Positions 1 to 7,443 of a stretch of 10,462 nucleotides of DNA are shown piece after piece. The translations under genes were made by a program, and so were the position numbers. The DNA is from Bacteroidales bacterium. GTDB taxonomy: Bacteria > Bacteroidota > Bacteroidia > Bacteroidales > S143-33. Location: assembly GCA_027083655.1 (NCBI GenBank), contig JALWNS010000437.1, positions 1 through 10,462 on the forward strand. Direction: 5' to 3'. Position 1 is the stretch's first letter, and each line of letters opens with the position of its first letter. The notes under the pieces were generated by a model. The model was not told the DNA's origin. It saw only the letters and a program-made list of their open reading frames with translations, and made no database searches.

Positions 1-2312
1 AGATAATGGCCGCCCTCTGTTTTTGATGATAAGCTTATTTGTGCAGGCATTAGATGCAAGTATCGTGGCCGGGAGAGTAGAATTACTTTCTCGGCCACAG
101 TGTCTTTATTTTGATTGAGCAGTAGGGCAACCAAAAATTGTTTTGTTGTATCAATCATTAATAGGTTTAGACTGGTAATTTTTTGACTTGTGTCCGGATA
201 AACTGTTATCATAGTATCAATAGCCGTCCAGTGCCGGCCGTCTGTGTTCCAGATTTGCACAATCATTTGTCCCGCCAGAGGGGAGAGGCTATCGCTAACG
301 ACATAGAGGTCAAGACCTTCACCATGTTTTTGACCAGTAATAATCACTGTTTTATAAAGGCGGCGCAGTTCGTACATCAGGGCTTTCCAACGGCCGTAAT
401 AGTCACGGCTAGACCAGCTAATTACTGGCCACGAATCATTTAGCTGCCAGTAAAGTGTGCCCATACAACGTGGTTTGGCAGTGCGGTGGGCTTCTATTGC
501 TATGCCTAGCCCATAAGCCTGTGTGAGTTGACTATAGTAAATGTAATCGTCAAAGTCCCCTGGTACACCAAAATAGCGCTCCATGTATGAGCGGATTAGC
601 TGCATACCTCTGGGATGTTTTTGGTGGCTCAGTAGCAGGGGAGATGACAGGGACAATTCGTTCCCCGGAACAACGGCTTCCAGTGTCCTCTTGCTTGGCA
701 GTGCCTGAAAACCATATTCACTCATAAAGCGTCCTACATGCGAACGGTATGCCTCAAAAGGCTCCTCGCCCCACCACACGCCCCAATAATGCACATCGCC
801 TTTGCGGTAAGCCTCTGGGTGTCCCCAGCCTGTCTGTGGCGAAGAAGGAATATAAGGTACACCAGGCAATAAACTGTCCTTTATTGCAGGCAGAAGAGAG
901 TCAAAAATCCGCTGTTGCCCGTTCCAAACAGTAGCAGAATCTTGGGCGCTATAGCCTAGCAATTTTTGATAACCCCAGTTGAACCATGCTTCTTTTACCT
1001 CGTTACTACCGCACCATAGGACTATGCCTGGATGGCGGCGCAGGCGTTTGACTTGTTGGACAGCCTCGTGCCGGATGTTGTCAACGAAAGCATCATTAAA
1101 GGGGTAAAAGTAATTTGCAAACATGAAATCCTGCCATACCATGATGCCCAGGCTATCACACAGGTCATAGAAAATATCCCGTTCGTAAATACCACCGCCC
1201 CATACGCGGAGCATGTTTATATTTGCCCGTGCAGCATCGGCAAGCAGTGCGCTGTACTGGCTATCTGTCACGCGCGAAGGGAACTGGTCTTGTGGAATAT
1301 AATTAGCACCACGGACAAAGACGCGGCGGCCATTGATACGCAAGTAAAAACTACGGCCAATGCTGTCTCTCTCCTCAACAAGCTCCACATGTCGCAGCCC
1401 TGTGGTGATGGCCGTGTCAGCGCCCAAGTCTTTGCCTTGGATGTTTAACCGGAAGTGGTAAAGGTGGGGCTCACCCATGCCACGTGGCCACCATAGACGC
1501 GGAGCGACGAGGTAGAATGGAATAATAATGTGGTTGTTGCCACGGTATAGGCGTAGCTTTGCAGTGGCCAAAACAAGGTTTTGTCCCTGGTCTGTGATGC
1601 TAATTTCTACTTTTGACGCACGGCTAGCTCTAATATCCACTATTGCAGTTAGCTGGGCCAGTGACCTGTCAAAAGTATCCAGGCGCACGAAAAAATCATT
1701 AACCCTAATCTTGTCCCAGGCAAGTAGATAAGCCTCCTGCCAGATACCGGCGGGAACAAGGCGCGCGCCCCAGTCCCATCCATATTGGTAAGCGGCGGCG
1801 CGTGCAAAAACACGATCATCAGGAAGCCTGTAAGGGAAATTACTTGCACGGATGGAGTCCCCTACAGTGGACGGTGTGAATTCTACCATGATAACGTTCA
1901 GACCTTTGTGGAGCAAGTGCTTGACATCTGCTTGCCATGAACGGAACATGTTGTCTGCAGTGAGAACAAGATGTCCATTGACATAGACCCGTGCAAAAGG
2001 ATATAAGCCTTTGAACACCAGTTCTATGTGCCTGTTATGGAGAAAGCCGCTTGTTAGATAGATATTTTTTTCATACGTCCAGGCGGTGCGGCTAACCCAT
2101 TGAACCTTCTGCTCATTATTTCCATAAAACGGGTCTGGTATCACGCCGGCACGGGTCAGGTCCAGGAACACATTACCCGGTACCTGTGCCATAATGCTTA
2201 TTGCTGTGTCAGGGCTGTAGAGCTTCCATTCTCCAGTGAGGCTAACAGATGTCTGCTGTGCATGCAAGAGAAAGGGTAATAATATGATTATCAAGATAAA
2301 GTTGCGCTTCAT
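1..2312 (-). CDS. Secreted GH2 beta-mannosidase, C-terminus cut off by the window edge
   Basis: Retaining exo-beta-mannosidase of glycoside hydrolase family 2, expected to remove terminal beta-linked mannose from mannan or N-glycan oligosaccharides in the periplasm. Translation from the ATG at 2312-2310 stays open to position 3, giving 770 residues; family members are usually about 830-860, so the end is missing. Residues 1-19 form a signal peptide (MKRN, hydrophobic core, LLHAQ). The sugar-binding domain (about 25-200) contains VPGNVFLDLTRAG and the beta-mannosidase signature YGWDWG (177-182), here followed by Ala rather than the usual Pro. The TIM barrel carries RVWGGGIYE (369-377), WCGSNE with the acid/base Glu438, SEYGFQ with the nucleophile Glu532, and YWQLNDSWP further on. 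The 94-residue spacing of the two glutamates fits the family. The gene is divergent from gldB. No SusC/SusD or other sugar-utilisation gene lies in the window, so the substrate is not known. Confidence 0.93.
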   Translation of the reverse strand, partial: MKRNFILIIILLPFLLHAQQTSVSLTGEWKLYSPDTAISIMAQVPGNVFLDLTRAGVIPDPFYGNNEQKVQWVSRTAWTYEKNIYLTSGFLHNRHIELVFKGLYPFARVYVNGHLVLTADNMFRSWQADVKHLLHKGLNVIMVEFTPSTVGDSIRASNFPYRLPDDRVFARAAAYQYGWDWGARLVPAGIWQEAYLLAWDKIRVNDFFVRLDTFDRSLAQLTAIVDIRASRASKVEISITDQGQNLVLATAKLRLYRGNNHIIIPFYLVAPRLWWPRGMGEPHLYHFRLNIQGKDLGADTAITTGLRHVELVEERDSIGRSFYLRINGRRVFVRGANYIPQDQFPSRVTDSQYSALLADAARANINMLRVWGGGIYERDIFYDLCDSLGIMVWQDFMFANYFYPFNDAFVDNIRHEAVQQVKRLRRHPGIVLWCGSNEVKEAWFNWGYQKLLGYSAQDSATVWNGQQRIFDSLLPAIKDSLLPGVPYIPSSPQTGWGHPEAYRKGDVHYWGVWWGEEPFEAYRSHVGRFMSEYGFQALPSKRTLEAVVPGNELSLSSPLLLSHQKHPRGMQLIRSYMERYFGVPGDFDDYIYYSQLTQAYGLGIAIEAHRTAKPRCMGTLYWQLNDSWPVISWSSRDYYGRWKALMYELRRLYKTVIITGQKHGEGLDLYVVSDSLSPLAGQMIVQIWNTDGRHWTAIDTMITVYPDTSQKITSLNLLMIDTTKQFLVALLLNQNKDTVAEKVILLSRPRYLHLMPAQISLSSKTEGGHY

Positions 2313-2446
2313 TGCAAAGTGAAAATTTTTTTATGTAAGATAGGAAAATTTAATCAAAGTCTGTCAGGAGCCCATGATACTAAGCCTTGTGTTTTTCCGT
2401 TTTTGTGAAGGTTTTGTTATATTTCAACATAAAAAACAGTCTAAAG
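2313..2446. promoter_or_regulatory. Divergent intergenic region between the beta-mannosidase and gldB
   Basis: This 134-base AT-rich gap separates two divergent starts and must hold promoters for both. On the plus strand TATATTTC (2418-2425) matches seven of eight positions of the Bacteroidota -7 element TAnnTTTG, about 20 bases before the gldB ATG, but there is no well-spaced TTTG -33 element. On the minus strand an ACTTTG lies just before the mannosidase ATG, too close to act as a conventional -7 box. No convincing operator or riboswitch is visible. The promoter role is inferred from gene orientation. Confidence 0.4.
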
Positions 2447-3463
2447 ATGTGGCGTAGAGTTTTTGTTATAGGATTTGTAGCAGTGGTAATGATGCTCGGA
2501 ACAGGTTGCAAGCGTAATCCTTTTGATGTGGATGTGTCGCATGTCAAGGTTGATCTGGATATTGTGCGTTTTGACCGTGAGTTTTGCCAGATAAACCCTG
2601 ATAGTATTTACCATTATTTACCACGTTGGCAGCAAGATTATGGTTATTTCTGGACGGTGTATAGCCAGGCCCTTCTGGGGCTGGGTAAGCCTGAGACTTA
2701 TGAGTATGTGGTCAGGCTAAAAGGATTTTTCGATTATTGCCACCAGTATGGCATTGACCGCGATGTAGCGAAAGCTTTTCCCCCTGGGGATAAGTTTCTG
2801 TCAGGGAAGTTGACAGATGCTTTCCGCCATTACCGGTATTATTTCCCAGAGCGCCGTGTGCCAAGGATTTTTACTGTTATAAGTGGTTTTAATGTGTCGG
2901 TTTTCACAGGTGATGATTTTGTCGGCATTAGCCTGGATAAATATCTTGGCCGGGATTATGTGCTTTATCCCAATCTGGGCTTTGAGAAATATAAGCGTCG
3001 CCGTATGACACGGGAGATGATACCTGTGGATGTGATGAGGGCTTGGGCAGTAGCTGAGTTCCCGTTTAATGATTCGGTTAATAATGTGCTTGCTAATATG
3101 GTTTACGAAGGCCGTTTGCAATATTTCCTTGATGCCATGTTGCCGGATTACCCTGATACATTGAAATGGGGTTATACTGGGCTTCAGTGGAAATGGGTTA
3201 ATGCTTATGAGAAAAATATCTGGGATTACCTGGTGGAGAAAAATGTGCTTTTCTCTCAGCGTGCTCTTGACATAAAGACCTTTACAGGTGATGGTCCTTT
3301 TACCACACCGTTTCACCGCAATTCTGCCCCGCGTGCTGGCACTTTCATAGGCTACCGTATAGTAGAGGCTTTTATGAAAAACCATCCTGAAGTTACCTTG
3401 GAGCAGCTAATGGAAATGAAGGACTACATAAGCATTTACAACGAATCATATTACGAGCCGTAG
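2447..3463 (+). CDS. gldB: Gliding-motility lipoprotein GldB
   Basis: Lipoprotein of the GldB family, restricted to Bacteroidota and needed for gliding in Flavobacterium; homologues also occur in non-gliding species, where the role is less clear. I start it at the ATG at 2447 (338 residues) because this puts a basic/hydrophobic lipoprotein signal directly at the N-terminus. The frame is open back to a TTG at 2387, which would add 20 unlikely residues. The lipobox reads LGTGC with lipidated Cys21; Leu is at -4 rather than the usual -3. Lys-Arg-Asn follow the Cys, with no acidic surface-export signal, so a periplasm-facing lipoprotein is likely. Family blocks seen are SGFNVSVFTGDDFVGISLDK (about 146-165), EGRLQYFLDAMLPD (221-234) and GDGPFTTPFHRNSAPR (281-296), near the conserved C-terminal GYRIVEAF. 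No other gld or spr gene is in the window. Confidence 0.93.
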   Translation: MWRRVFVIGFVAVVMMLGTGCKRNPFDVDVSHVKVDLDIVRFDREFCQINPDSIYHYLPRWQQDYGYFWTVYSQALLGLGKPETYEYVVRLKGFFDYCHQYGIDRDVAKAFPPGDKFLSGKLTDAFRHYRYYFPERRVPRIFTVISGFNVSVFTGDDFVGISLDKYLGRDYVLYPNLGFEKYKRRRMTREMIPVDVMRAWAVAEFPFNDSVNNVLANMVYEGRLQYFLDAMLPDYPDTLKWGYTGLQWKWVNAYEKNIWDYLVEKNVLFSQRALDIKTFTGDGPFTTPFHRNSAPRAGTFIGYRIVEAFMKNHPEVTLEQLMEMKDYISIYNESYYEP

Positions 3464-3561
3464 GAGATTTGTAATGATTTGTTAGTGAATGAGTTGTGAG
3501 AGTAGGGTTTTGTGATAATTCTTGATTGAGAATGTTGGTTTCCTTGCAAATGTGCCGAAGG

Positions 3562-3580
3562 ATCCTTGTATGGGAAGGAT
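3562..3580. terminator. Weak hairpin between the convergent gldB and DUF3667 genes
   Basis: The arms ATCCTT (3562-3567) and AAGGAT (3575-3580) pair perfectly around a 7-base loop, one base before the DUF3667 stop codon (3584-3582). It lies in the 118-base gap between two convergent genes, where transcripts from both sides should end. The stem is only six pairs and no run of T follows on either strand, so it is a poor intrinsic terminator. I see no better one in 3464-3581. Confidence 0.25.
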
Positions 3581-3581
3581 A

Positions 3582-4394
3582 TTAGAGGGACATTAGGCTA
3601 AGCACGCTAACAGCCGAAGCTATAAATCCGTAGATAATCATGATAAGCGCACTGGCACTGGCCATACGCCATAGAGTACCTGCGGCAGTGAGGTGATAGA
3701 ACTTTTTTAACCATATAAAGGAAAGAATAAGAATTGTAAGCAGTTTTACGAAAGTTATCCAGTCACTCTTGGTGACAAGGAAAATGATGTTTAGCAATGT
3801 CAGGGCTATGAAAATCAATGATTGGAGGTGGAGAGTGAGGACCAGGTGTTCGGCATAATAGCGTTGTCCGGGGAAGAGTAGTGCTAGAACTAAGGCAGTG
3901 AGTGGTATAAACAGAAACATTGCGGCCGAGAAGTTTTTTTGCATTTTTTGCCAGAAAAGCTTTTTACCTCTTGGGGTCTGTAAAGTGGTTATTTTCTCCC
4001 AGATGGTTTTGCCGAGCTTTGTATTGGTTAGCTCCTGGTTTACTTCTTTGCCTGTGGTTTTTATGTTTATGGAGAAGTTAGATGGTGTGAGTGATAGCAC
4101 CAGAAAGTAAAAGAGACTGATGATAAGGTAAAGCCTGACGGGAGTGATATATTTTTGCCTTTTACCGGCGAGGTATTCTTGTGTGAGTTTAGCAGGCTGA
4201 AAGATAAGAAGCCTGAGCGTACGTAGTAGTTTGGAGTCAAGGTTGAAATTAGCGGATAAGAATTCGCCTATTATGTGTTTCAGGCGCAAGTCCAGGGGGT
4301 TGTTTTCCTGGCCACAATATGGACAATACTTAAAGTCTGGGTCAAAGAAGTTTTCACAATTAGGACATTGTATTTGAGCCTTTTGTGAGTGCAT
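3582..4394 (-). CDS. DUF3667-type zinc-ribbon membrane protein
   Basis: Protein of 270 residues and unknown function. The N-terminus holds a zinc ribbon, Cys10-x2-Cys13 and Cys24-x2-Cys27 followed by Gly-Gln (CPNC and CPYCGQ). It leads into a segment typical of DUF3667 at about 33-88 (RLKHIIGEF, then TLRLLIFQPAKLTQEYLAGK, then the tyrosine-proline end YITP). Five hydrophobic segments follow at roughly 86-103, 156-174, 184-207, 212-229 and 246-266, so it is an inner-membrane protein with a cytoplasmic zinc-binding head. The family is common in Bacteroidota and has no established function. The gene is the last of a minus-strand run after pepT, but a 34-base perfect palindrome (4409-4442) sits 14 bases before its ATG and may separate or control its expression. 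It is convergent with gldB. Confidence 0.82.
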   Translation of the reverse strand: MHSQKAQIQCPNCENFFDPDFKYCPYCGQENNPLDLRLKHIIGEFLSANFNLDSKLLRTLRLLIFQPAKLTQEYLAGKRQKYITPVRLYLIISLFYFLVLSLTPSNFSINIKTTGKEVNQELTNTKLGKTIWEKITTLQTPRGKKLFWQKMQKNFSAAMFLFIPLTALVLALLFPGQRYYAEHLVLTLHLQSLIFIALTLLNIIFLVTKSDWITFVKLLTILILSFIWLKKFYHLTAAGTLWRMASASALIMIIYGFIASAVSVLSLMSL

Positions 4395-4408
4395 ATTGGG
4401 CTTGTTTA

Positions 4409-4442
4409 ATTCTGCTGGCGGCGCATGCGCCGCCAGCAGAAT
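4409..4442. repeat. 34-base perfect palindrome (17-base arms) between pepT and the DUF3667 gene
   Basis: Positions 4409-4425 are the exact reverse complement of 4426-4442, with the axis between 4425 and 4426 and the centre GCATGC. As RNA it would form a stem of about 15 pairs with a CATG loop, rich in GC compared with the AT-rich flanks. It begins 7 bases after the pepT stop codon and ends 14 bases before the DUF3667 ATG on the minus strand. Downstream in that direction the sequence is TTAAACAAG, not a T-run, so it is not a textbook intrinsic terminator. It could be a rho-independent terminator with a poor tail, a 3'-end stabiliser for the pepT message, a translational hairpin before DUF3667, or a dispersed genomic palindrome. 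No second copy occurs in this window. Confidence 0.85.
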
Positions 4443-4449
4443 GTTGGTT

Positions 4450-5691
4450 TTATAATGCTTTACCCTCTGCAGCTAGTTGGATAATGCCAATTACAACCTC
4501 AGTAGCTTTGCGCATTGATTCCAGTGGTATGAATTCAAAACGGCCGTGGAAATTGTGCCCTCCTGTGAAGATATTAGGTGTTGGCAGTCCCATGTATGAG
4601 AGCATAGCACCGTCTGTACCACCTCTGACAGGGCGGATGATAGGTACCACATCGGCCTGTATCATTGCTTGCTTGGCCAGCTCAATGATATACATAACAG
4701 GCTCAATTTTCTCGCGCATGTTGTAATACTGGTCTCGCAGTTGCAGGTCAATGAGGTTGCGGCGGTACTTTTCGTTGATGAACTGGACGGCCTGCTGCAT
4801 AATAGCTTTTTTGTGCTCAAATTTGTGGCGGTCATGGTCGCGGATAATGAAATGCAGGCGTGTCTCCTCCACAGAGCCTGTGAATGAGATCAGATGGAAG
4901 AAGCCTTCATAGCCTTCGGTATATTCCGGCCGTTCGCTCACAGGAAGCATGGAAATGAGCTCCATAGCCACGTGTTGGGAGTTTATCATCTGGTTTTTAG
5001 CTGTGCCTGGGTGCACGTTACGGCCGTGGATTGTGAGTTTAGCCTCTGCAGCGTTGAAATTCTCAAACTGCAGTTCGCCTATCTCGCCGCCGTCCAATGT
5101 GTAGGCAAAGTCAGCGCCAAAGCCTTTGATGTCAAAGTATTTTGTCCCGCGGCCGATTTCCTCGTCAGGAGTGAAAGCCACTTTTATTGTACCATGCTTA
5201 ATCTCCGGGTGGTTGACCAGGTATTCCAAGGCAGACATTATTTCAGCTATGCCTGCTTTGTCGTCGGCGCCCAGTAGGGTTGTGCCGTCGGTAGTGATGA
5301 GTGTCTGGCCAATGTAGTTTTTTAGTTCGGGAAAATCTTTTGGACTGAGGACAATATTCTCTTTTTTATTAAGTATGATGTCTCCGCCGTCATAGTTTTC
5401 GATTATTTGAGGGTTGGCATTTTCGGCAGTAAAGTCAGGGCTTGTGTCCATGTGTGCGATGAAGCCGATTGTTGGTACATTTCTGCCGTCAGTAATGTTG
5501 GAGGGCAGAGTGGCATAGACGTAACAGTATTCGTCAACATAAGCATCAGATAGGCCGAGAGCCTGCAGTTCGTCAACGAGCAGACGGGCCAGGTTCCATT
5601 GTTTTTCGGTAGAGGGTGTGGACTCGGAGTTTTCATCTGATTGTGTGTCAATCTTAACGTATCGCAAGAAGCGGTCTAATATGTTTTCCAT
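4450..5691 (-). CDS. pepT: Peptidase T (tripeptide aminopeptidase, M20B)
   Basis: Cytoplasmic di-zinc aminopeptidase that removes the N-terminal residue from tripeptides, feeding free amino acids into metabolism. The 413 residues match the family length (E. coli PepT about 408). Metal and catalytic residues are all visible: HMD with His80 and Asp82, GADDKAG with the bridging Asp143, TPDEEIG with Glu177 (general base) and Glu178, LDGGE with Asp200, and GGHNFHG with His382. The PepT-type motifs [13 protein letters not shown] (about 221-233) and [10 protein letters not shown] (353-362) are present. No signal peptide is present, as expected. It starts 5 bases after the stop of the TlpA-like gene, so the two are almost certainly co-transcribed; the start region is A-rich (TTAAAAAAA just before the ATG). 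A 34-base palindrome follows its stop. Confidence 0.96.
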   Translation of the reverse strand: MENILDRFLRYVKIDTQSDENSESTPSTEKQWNLARLLVDELQALGLSDAYVDEYCYVYATLPSNITDGRNVPTIGFIAHMDTSPDFTAENANPQIIENYDGGDIILNKKENIVLSPKDFPELKNYIGQTLITTDGTTLLGADDKAGIAEIMSALEYLVNHPEIKHGTIKVAFTPDEEIGRGTKYFDIKGFGADFAYTLDGGEIGELQFENFNAAEAKLTIHGRNVHPGTAKNQMINSQHVAMELISMLPVSERPEYTEGYEGFFHLISFTGSVEETRLHFIIRDHDRHKFEHKKAIMQQAVQFINEKYRRNLIDLQLRDQYYNMREKIEPVMYIIELAKQAMIQADVVPIIRPVRGGTDGAMLSYMGLPTPNIFTGGHNFHGRFEFIPLESMRKATEVVIGIIQLAAEGKAL

Positions 5692-5696
5692 TTTTT

Positions 5697-6308
5697 TTAA
5701 GGTTTTTGTTTAAGAAGTTTGTCAATTAACTGAATAGATTTTTTTGAATTCCAGCGTGTAGCCCTATGTGCTTGAGCCACGATACGTCCCTGCCTGTCTA
5801 TGAGGTATGTAGAGGGAATAGAGTTGGATTGCAATGGGCCGGGAGCAGGTGATATTTGGCGGTAGACAGGAATAGAGTATCCTTTCTTAGCCAGAAAAGA
5901 CTGTGCTTTGTCCAGTCCTTCTGTTGTGACAAAGAGAAAGGCAATGTCGGGGTTGTCTTTGTAATGGTCGTATAGGTCCTGCAGGGCAGGGAGTTCGGCA
6001 AGACAGGGAGCACACCATGTTGCCCAGAAATTGATAAGAATAACTTTGCCGCGCAGGTCTGCCAGCCGGACCGTTTGTCCCTGGCTGTCAAGCACAGCCC
6101 AACTCCAATCCATTGGTTGGAGCCTTACCTCGTGTTTGGTCTGGCGGGGCGAGAGCATGGCCAGGCGTTGGAGGTGGCTAACAAGCCAGTTGCGGCTTGG
6201 TGTGAAAATTAGTGCAATGATAAAAGCATAAAAAATTATGTCTGAGATGATTGCAAAGGTGCTTTTTTGCTTGTAATGATTTTTGATTTTTTTCCAGATG
6301 TTTGCCAT
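5697..6308 (-). CDS. Membrane-anchored TlpA-like thiol-disulfide oxidoreductase
   Basis: Thioredoxin-fold protein of 203 residues. A basic N-terminus is followed by one hydrophobic segment (about 18-36), which should anchor it in the inner membrane with the catalytic domain in the periplasm. The domain (about 65-203) shows the TlpA/ResA pattern: [21 protein letters not shown] with active-site Cys99 and Cys102, an [12 protein letters not shown] helix, FLFVTTEG, and cis-proline Pro165 in [14 protein letters not shown]. Members of this family reduce or shuffle disulfides in exported proteins or serve cytochrome c maturation; nothing here selects a particular partner. It lies 12 bases after the small membrane protein gene and 5 bases before pepT, so it is the middle of a tight operon. 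The functional link with a cytoplasmic peptidase is not obvious and may only be shared transcription. Confidence 0.92.
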   Translation of the reverse strand: MANIWKKIKNHYKQKSTFAIISDIIFYAFIIALIFTPSRNWLVSHLQRLAMLSPRQTKHEVRLQPMDWSWAVLDSQGQTVRLADLRGKVILINFWATWCAPCLAELPALQDLYDHYKDNPDIAFLFVTTEGLDKAQSFLAKKGYSIPVYRQISPAPGPLQSNSIPSTYLIDRQGRIVAQAHRATRWNSKKSIQLIDKLLKQKP

Positions 6309-6320
6309 GACGTGTTTTTT

Positions 6321-6617
6321 TTAAAAAATATCTTCTTCTTTTTTACCAAAGATAAGAATGATTAGCCAAACTAGAACCACAATTTGGATACTACGCCATA
6401 TAATATTACCCAGGCCTAAGTGAACAAATGGCAAAAAAACAATTCCTAGAATGAGATAAACCAGAGCGGCAAAATATTTTTTCTTTGTAAAACTTTCATA
6501 TGTTAGAGAAAAAAAGCCAAGGGCAACAATAAAACTGAGTATTTTGACAATTATTGGAGCAAAATTGAAAAATAGCAAAACTATAAGTAGTATCATTAAT
6601 GCCTGAATGAGTTTCAT
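6321..6617 (-). CDS. Small four-helix membrane protein, DUF6804-like (tentative)
   Basis: A 98-residue, very hydrophobic protein with four predicted membrane segments at about 5-19, 22-40, 47-65 and 73-90 and a short charged C-terminus (GKKEEDIF). The layout, with an aromatic/Lys-rich loop after helix 2 (ESFTKKKYF), then LGIVFLPFVHLGLG and a Trp before helix 4 (NIIWRSIQ), resembles the small DUF6804 membrane proteins; I make this match from memory of the family pattern only. No catalytic residue can be pointed to. The coding sequence is clearly richer in A and T than its neighbours. It is the first gene of the minus-strand run with tlpA-like and pepT, and is divergent from the coiled-coil protein gene. 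It ends TAA, 12 bases before the next ATG. Confidence 0.75.
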   Translation of the reverse strand: MKLIQALMILLIVLLFFNFAPIIVKILSFIVALGFFSLTYESFTKKKYFAALVYLILGIVFLPFVHLGLGNIIWRSIQIVVLVWLIILIFGKKEEDIF

Positions 6618-6695
6618 CTTACTTTATTTAAGTTTTTAGTCTTGACATATGCAAGTTAGGAAATTTTTATCACTGGGAAAATAACTTGTTTTTTT

Positions 6696-6703
6696 TAACT
6701 TTG
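6696..6703 (+). promoter_or_regulatory. Candidate Bacteroidota -7 promoter element (TAACTTTG)
   Basis: The sequence TAACTTTG matches the Bacteroidota -7 consensus TAnnTTTG at every fixed position. It lies 33 bases before the ATG at 6737 in the divergent gap 6618-6736, so transcription would begin near 6709-6711 with a leader of about 27 bases. No clear TTTG -33 element is found 19-21 bases upstream, which lowers confidence. It would drive the plus-strand run of coiled-coil protein, dehydrogenase-like protein and butyrate-kinase fusion. No promoter for the opposing minus-strand run could be recognised in the same gap. Confidence 0.45.
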
Positions 6704-6736
6704 ACAGGGAATCACGGAAAAAGTTACACACCAGAG

Positions 6737-7420
6737 ATGGAAAAAGAGTTAAAAGAGCTAGCCAGACACATACTGGAAAACGAGAAGAAGCTAGAATCAC
6801 TGGAGAGGGCTTTTTTCCTAAAAAGGCTTTTTTTTCTTCCTTCTACCCGTAAACGTGTGAGGCTGATGCGGGAGATTTTTGAAGAAAAGCTGAAAAAATG
6901 GCTAGAGCAGACAAACCGGGAGTTTCGATCGCTGGCCCAGGAGAACCTTTCGCTTTTGGCTAAAGACAAAGTCGTTTACAAGACAAAAACGCATACATAT
7001 AGCCCTGTTGGTACATATTCGGCGTATTTCACAGGAAAGATACAACCTGACGGTTATGCCCATCTGGAATTGAAAGAGACAAATATAGGAGTTTATCCTC
7101 TGGCAAAGCATGATTATGTGAGCAAATACCTGGGGCATATTGACTATTTCGGCAATATTGAGCTAAAGCCGGTGAAAATAGAATCAGCCATTGTGTATAC
7201 ACGTCCCCGTAGCTATGAAGGCTATGTTAATGACAAAGGCGTAATAGTGCTCAAAGTTGTCAAGCGTGATCTGGAAGTACTTTCAGGCCATGTAGTAATC
7301 TCTGGGTTGATAGCACGGCATTTCTCCGATGACCTCCAACGTGGGAAGTTTTTTAGCAACCGGCAGAGGCTGCTGGAAATTTATAACAAGGAAAAGCAAA
7401 GATTTTTTAACCAGGAATAA
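6737..7420 (+). CDS. Hypothetical coiled-coil protein with beta-rich C-terminal half
   Basis: I do not recognise this 227-residue protein. I place the start at the ATG at 6737, which gives a charged helical N-terminus. The frame is open back to a TTG at 6686, but that region overlaps the best promoter candidate. Residues about 1-75 are rich in Lys, Glu and Leu with heptad-like spacing (LKELARHILENEKKLESLE) and probably form a coiled coil or helical hairpin. Residues about 80-192 alternate polar and hydrophobic residues with many Tyr, Gly and Val (YSAYFTGKIQPDGYAHLELK and similar) and look like a beta domain. A helical tail rich in Lys, Arg and Gln closes it. There is no signal peptide or membrane segment, so it is probably cytoplasmic. 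It lies 23 bases before the dehydrogenase-like gene on the same strand and is probably in the same operon. An 8-base T run (6828-6835) lies inside the gene. Confidence 0.75.
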   Translation: MEKELKELARHILENEKKLESLERAFFLKRLFFLPSTRKRVRLMREIFEEKLKKWLEQTNREFRSLAQENLSLLAKDKVVYKTKTHTYSPVGTYSAYFTGKIQPDGYAHLELKETNIGVYPLAKHDYVSKYLGHIDYFGNIELKPVKIESAIVYTRPRSYEGYVNDKGVIVLKVVKRDLEVLSGHVVISGLIARHFSDDLQRGKFFSNRQRLLEIYNKEKQRFFNQE

Positions 7421-7443
7421 AAACAACAAAAAACACATATATC

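Noticed and set aside
1032..1448. Plus-strand open frame (138 codons) opposite the beta-mannosidase
   Set aside because: It overlaps the catalytic barrel of the GH2 gene on the other strand, including the GGGIYE region; its product shows no family.
2313..2322. ACTTTG close before the beta-mannosidase ATG as a -7 box
   Set aside because: Transcription would start at or beyond the start codon, and no -33 element is correctly spaced.
2387..2446. Earlier TTG start for gldB
   Set aside because: It would place 20 residues before the lipoprotein signal; the ATG at 2447 gives a normal lipoprotein N-terminus.
2801..3385. Minus-strand open frame (194 codons) opposite gldB
   Set aside because: Antisense to a conserved gldB coding region, with no family motif in the product.
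6642..6670. Sigma70-like TTGACA followed by a T-rich region in the divergent gap
   Set aside because: Bacteroidota primary sigma factors do not use the TTGACA/TATAAT consensus, and the -10 partner is poor.
6686..6736. Earlier TTG start for the coiled-coil protein
   Set aside because: It would include the TAACTTTG promoter candidate and give an unnatural N-terminus; the ATG at 6737 begins directly with the charged helix.
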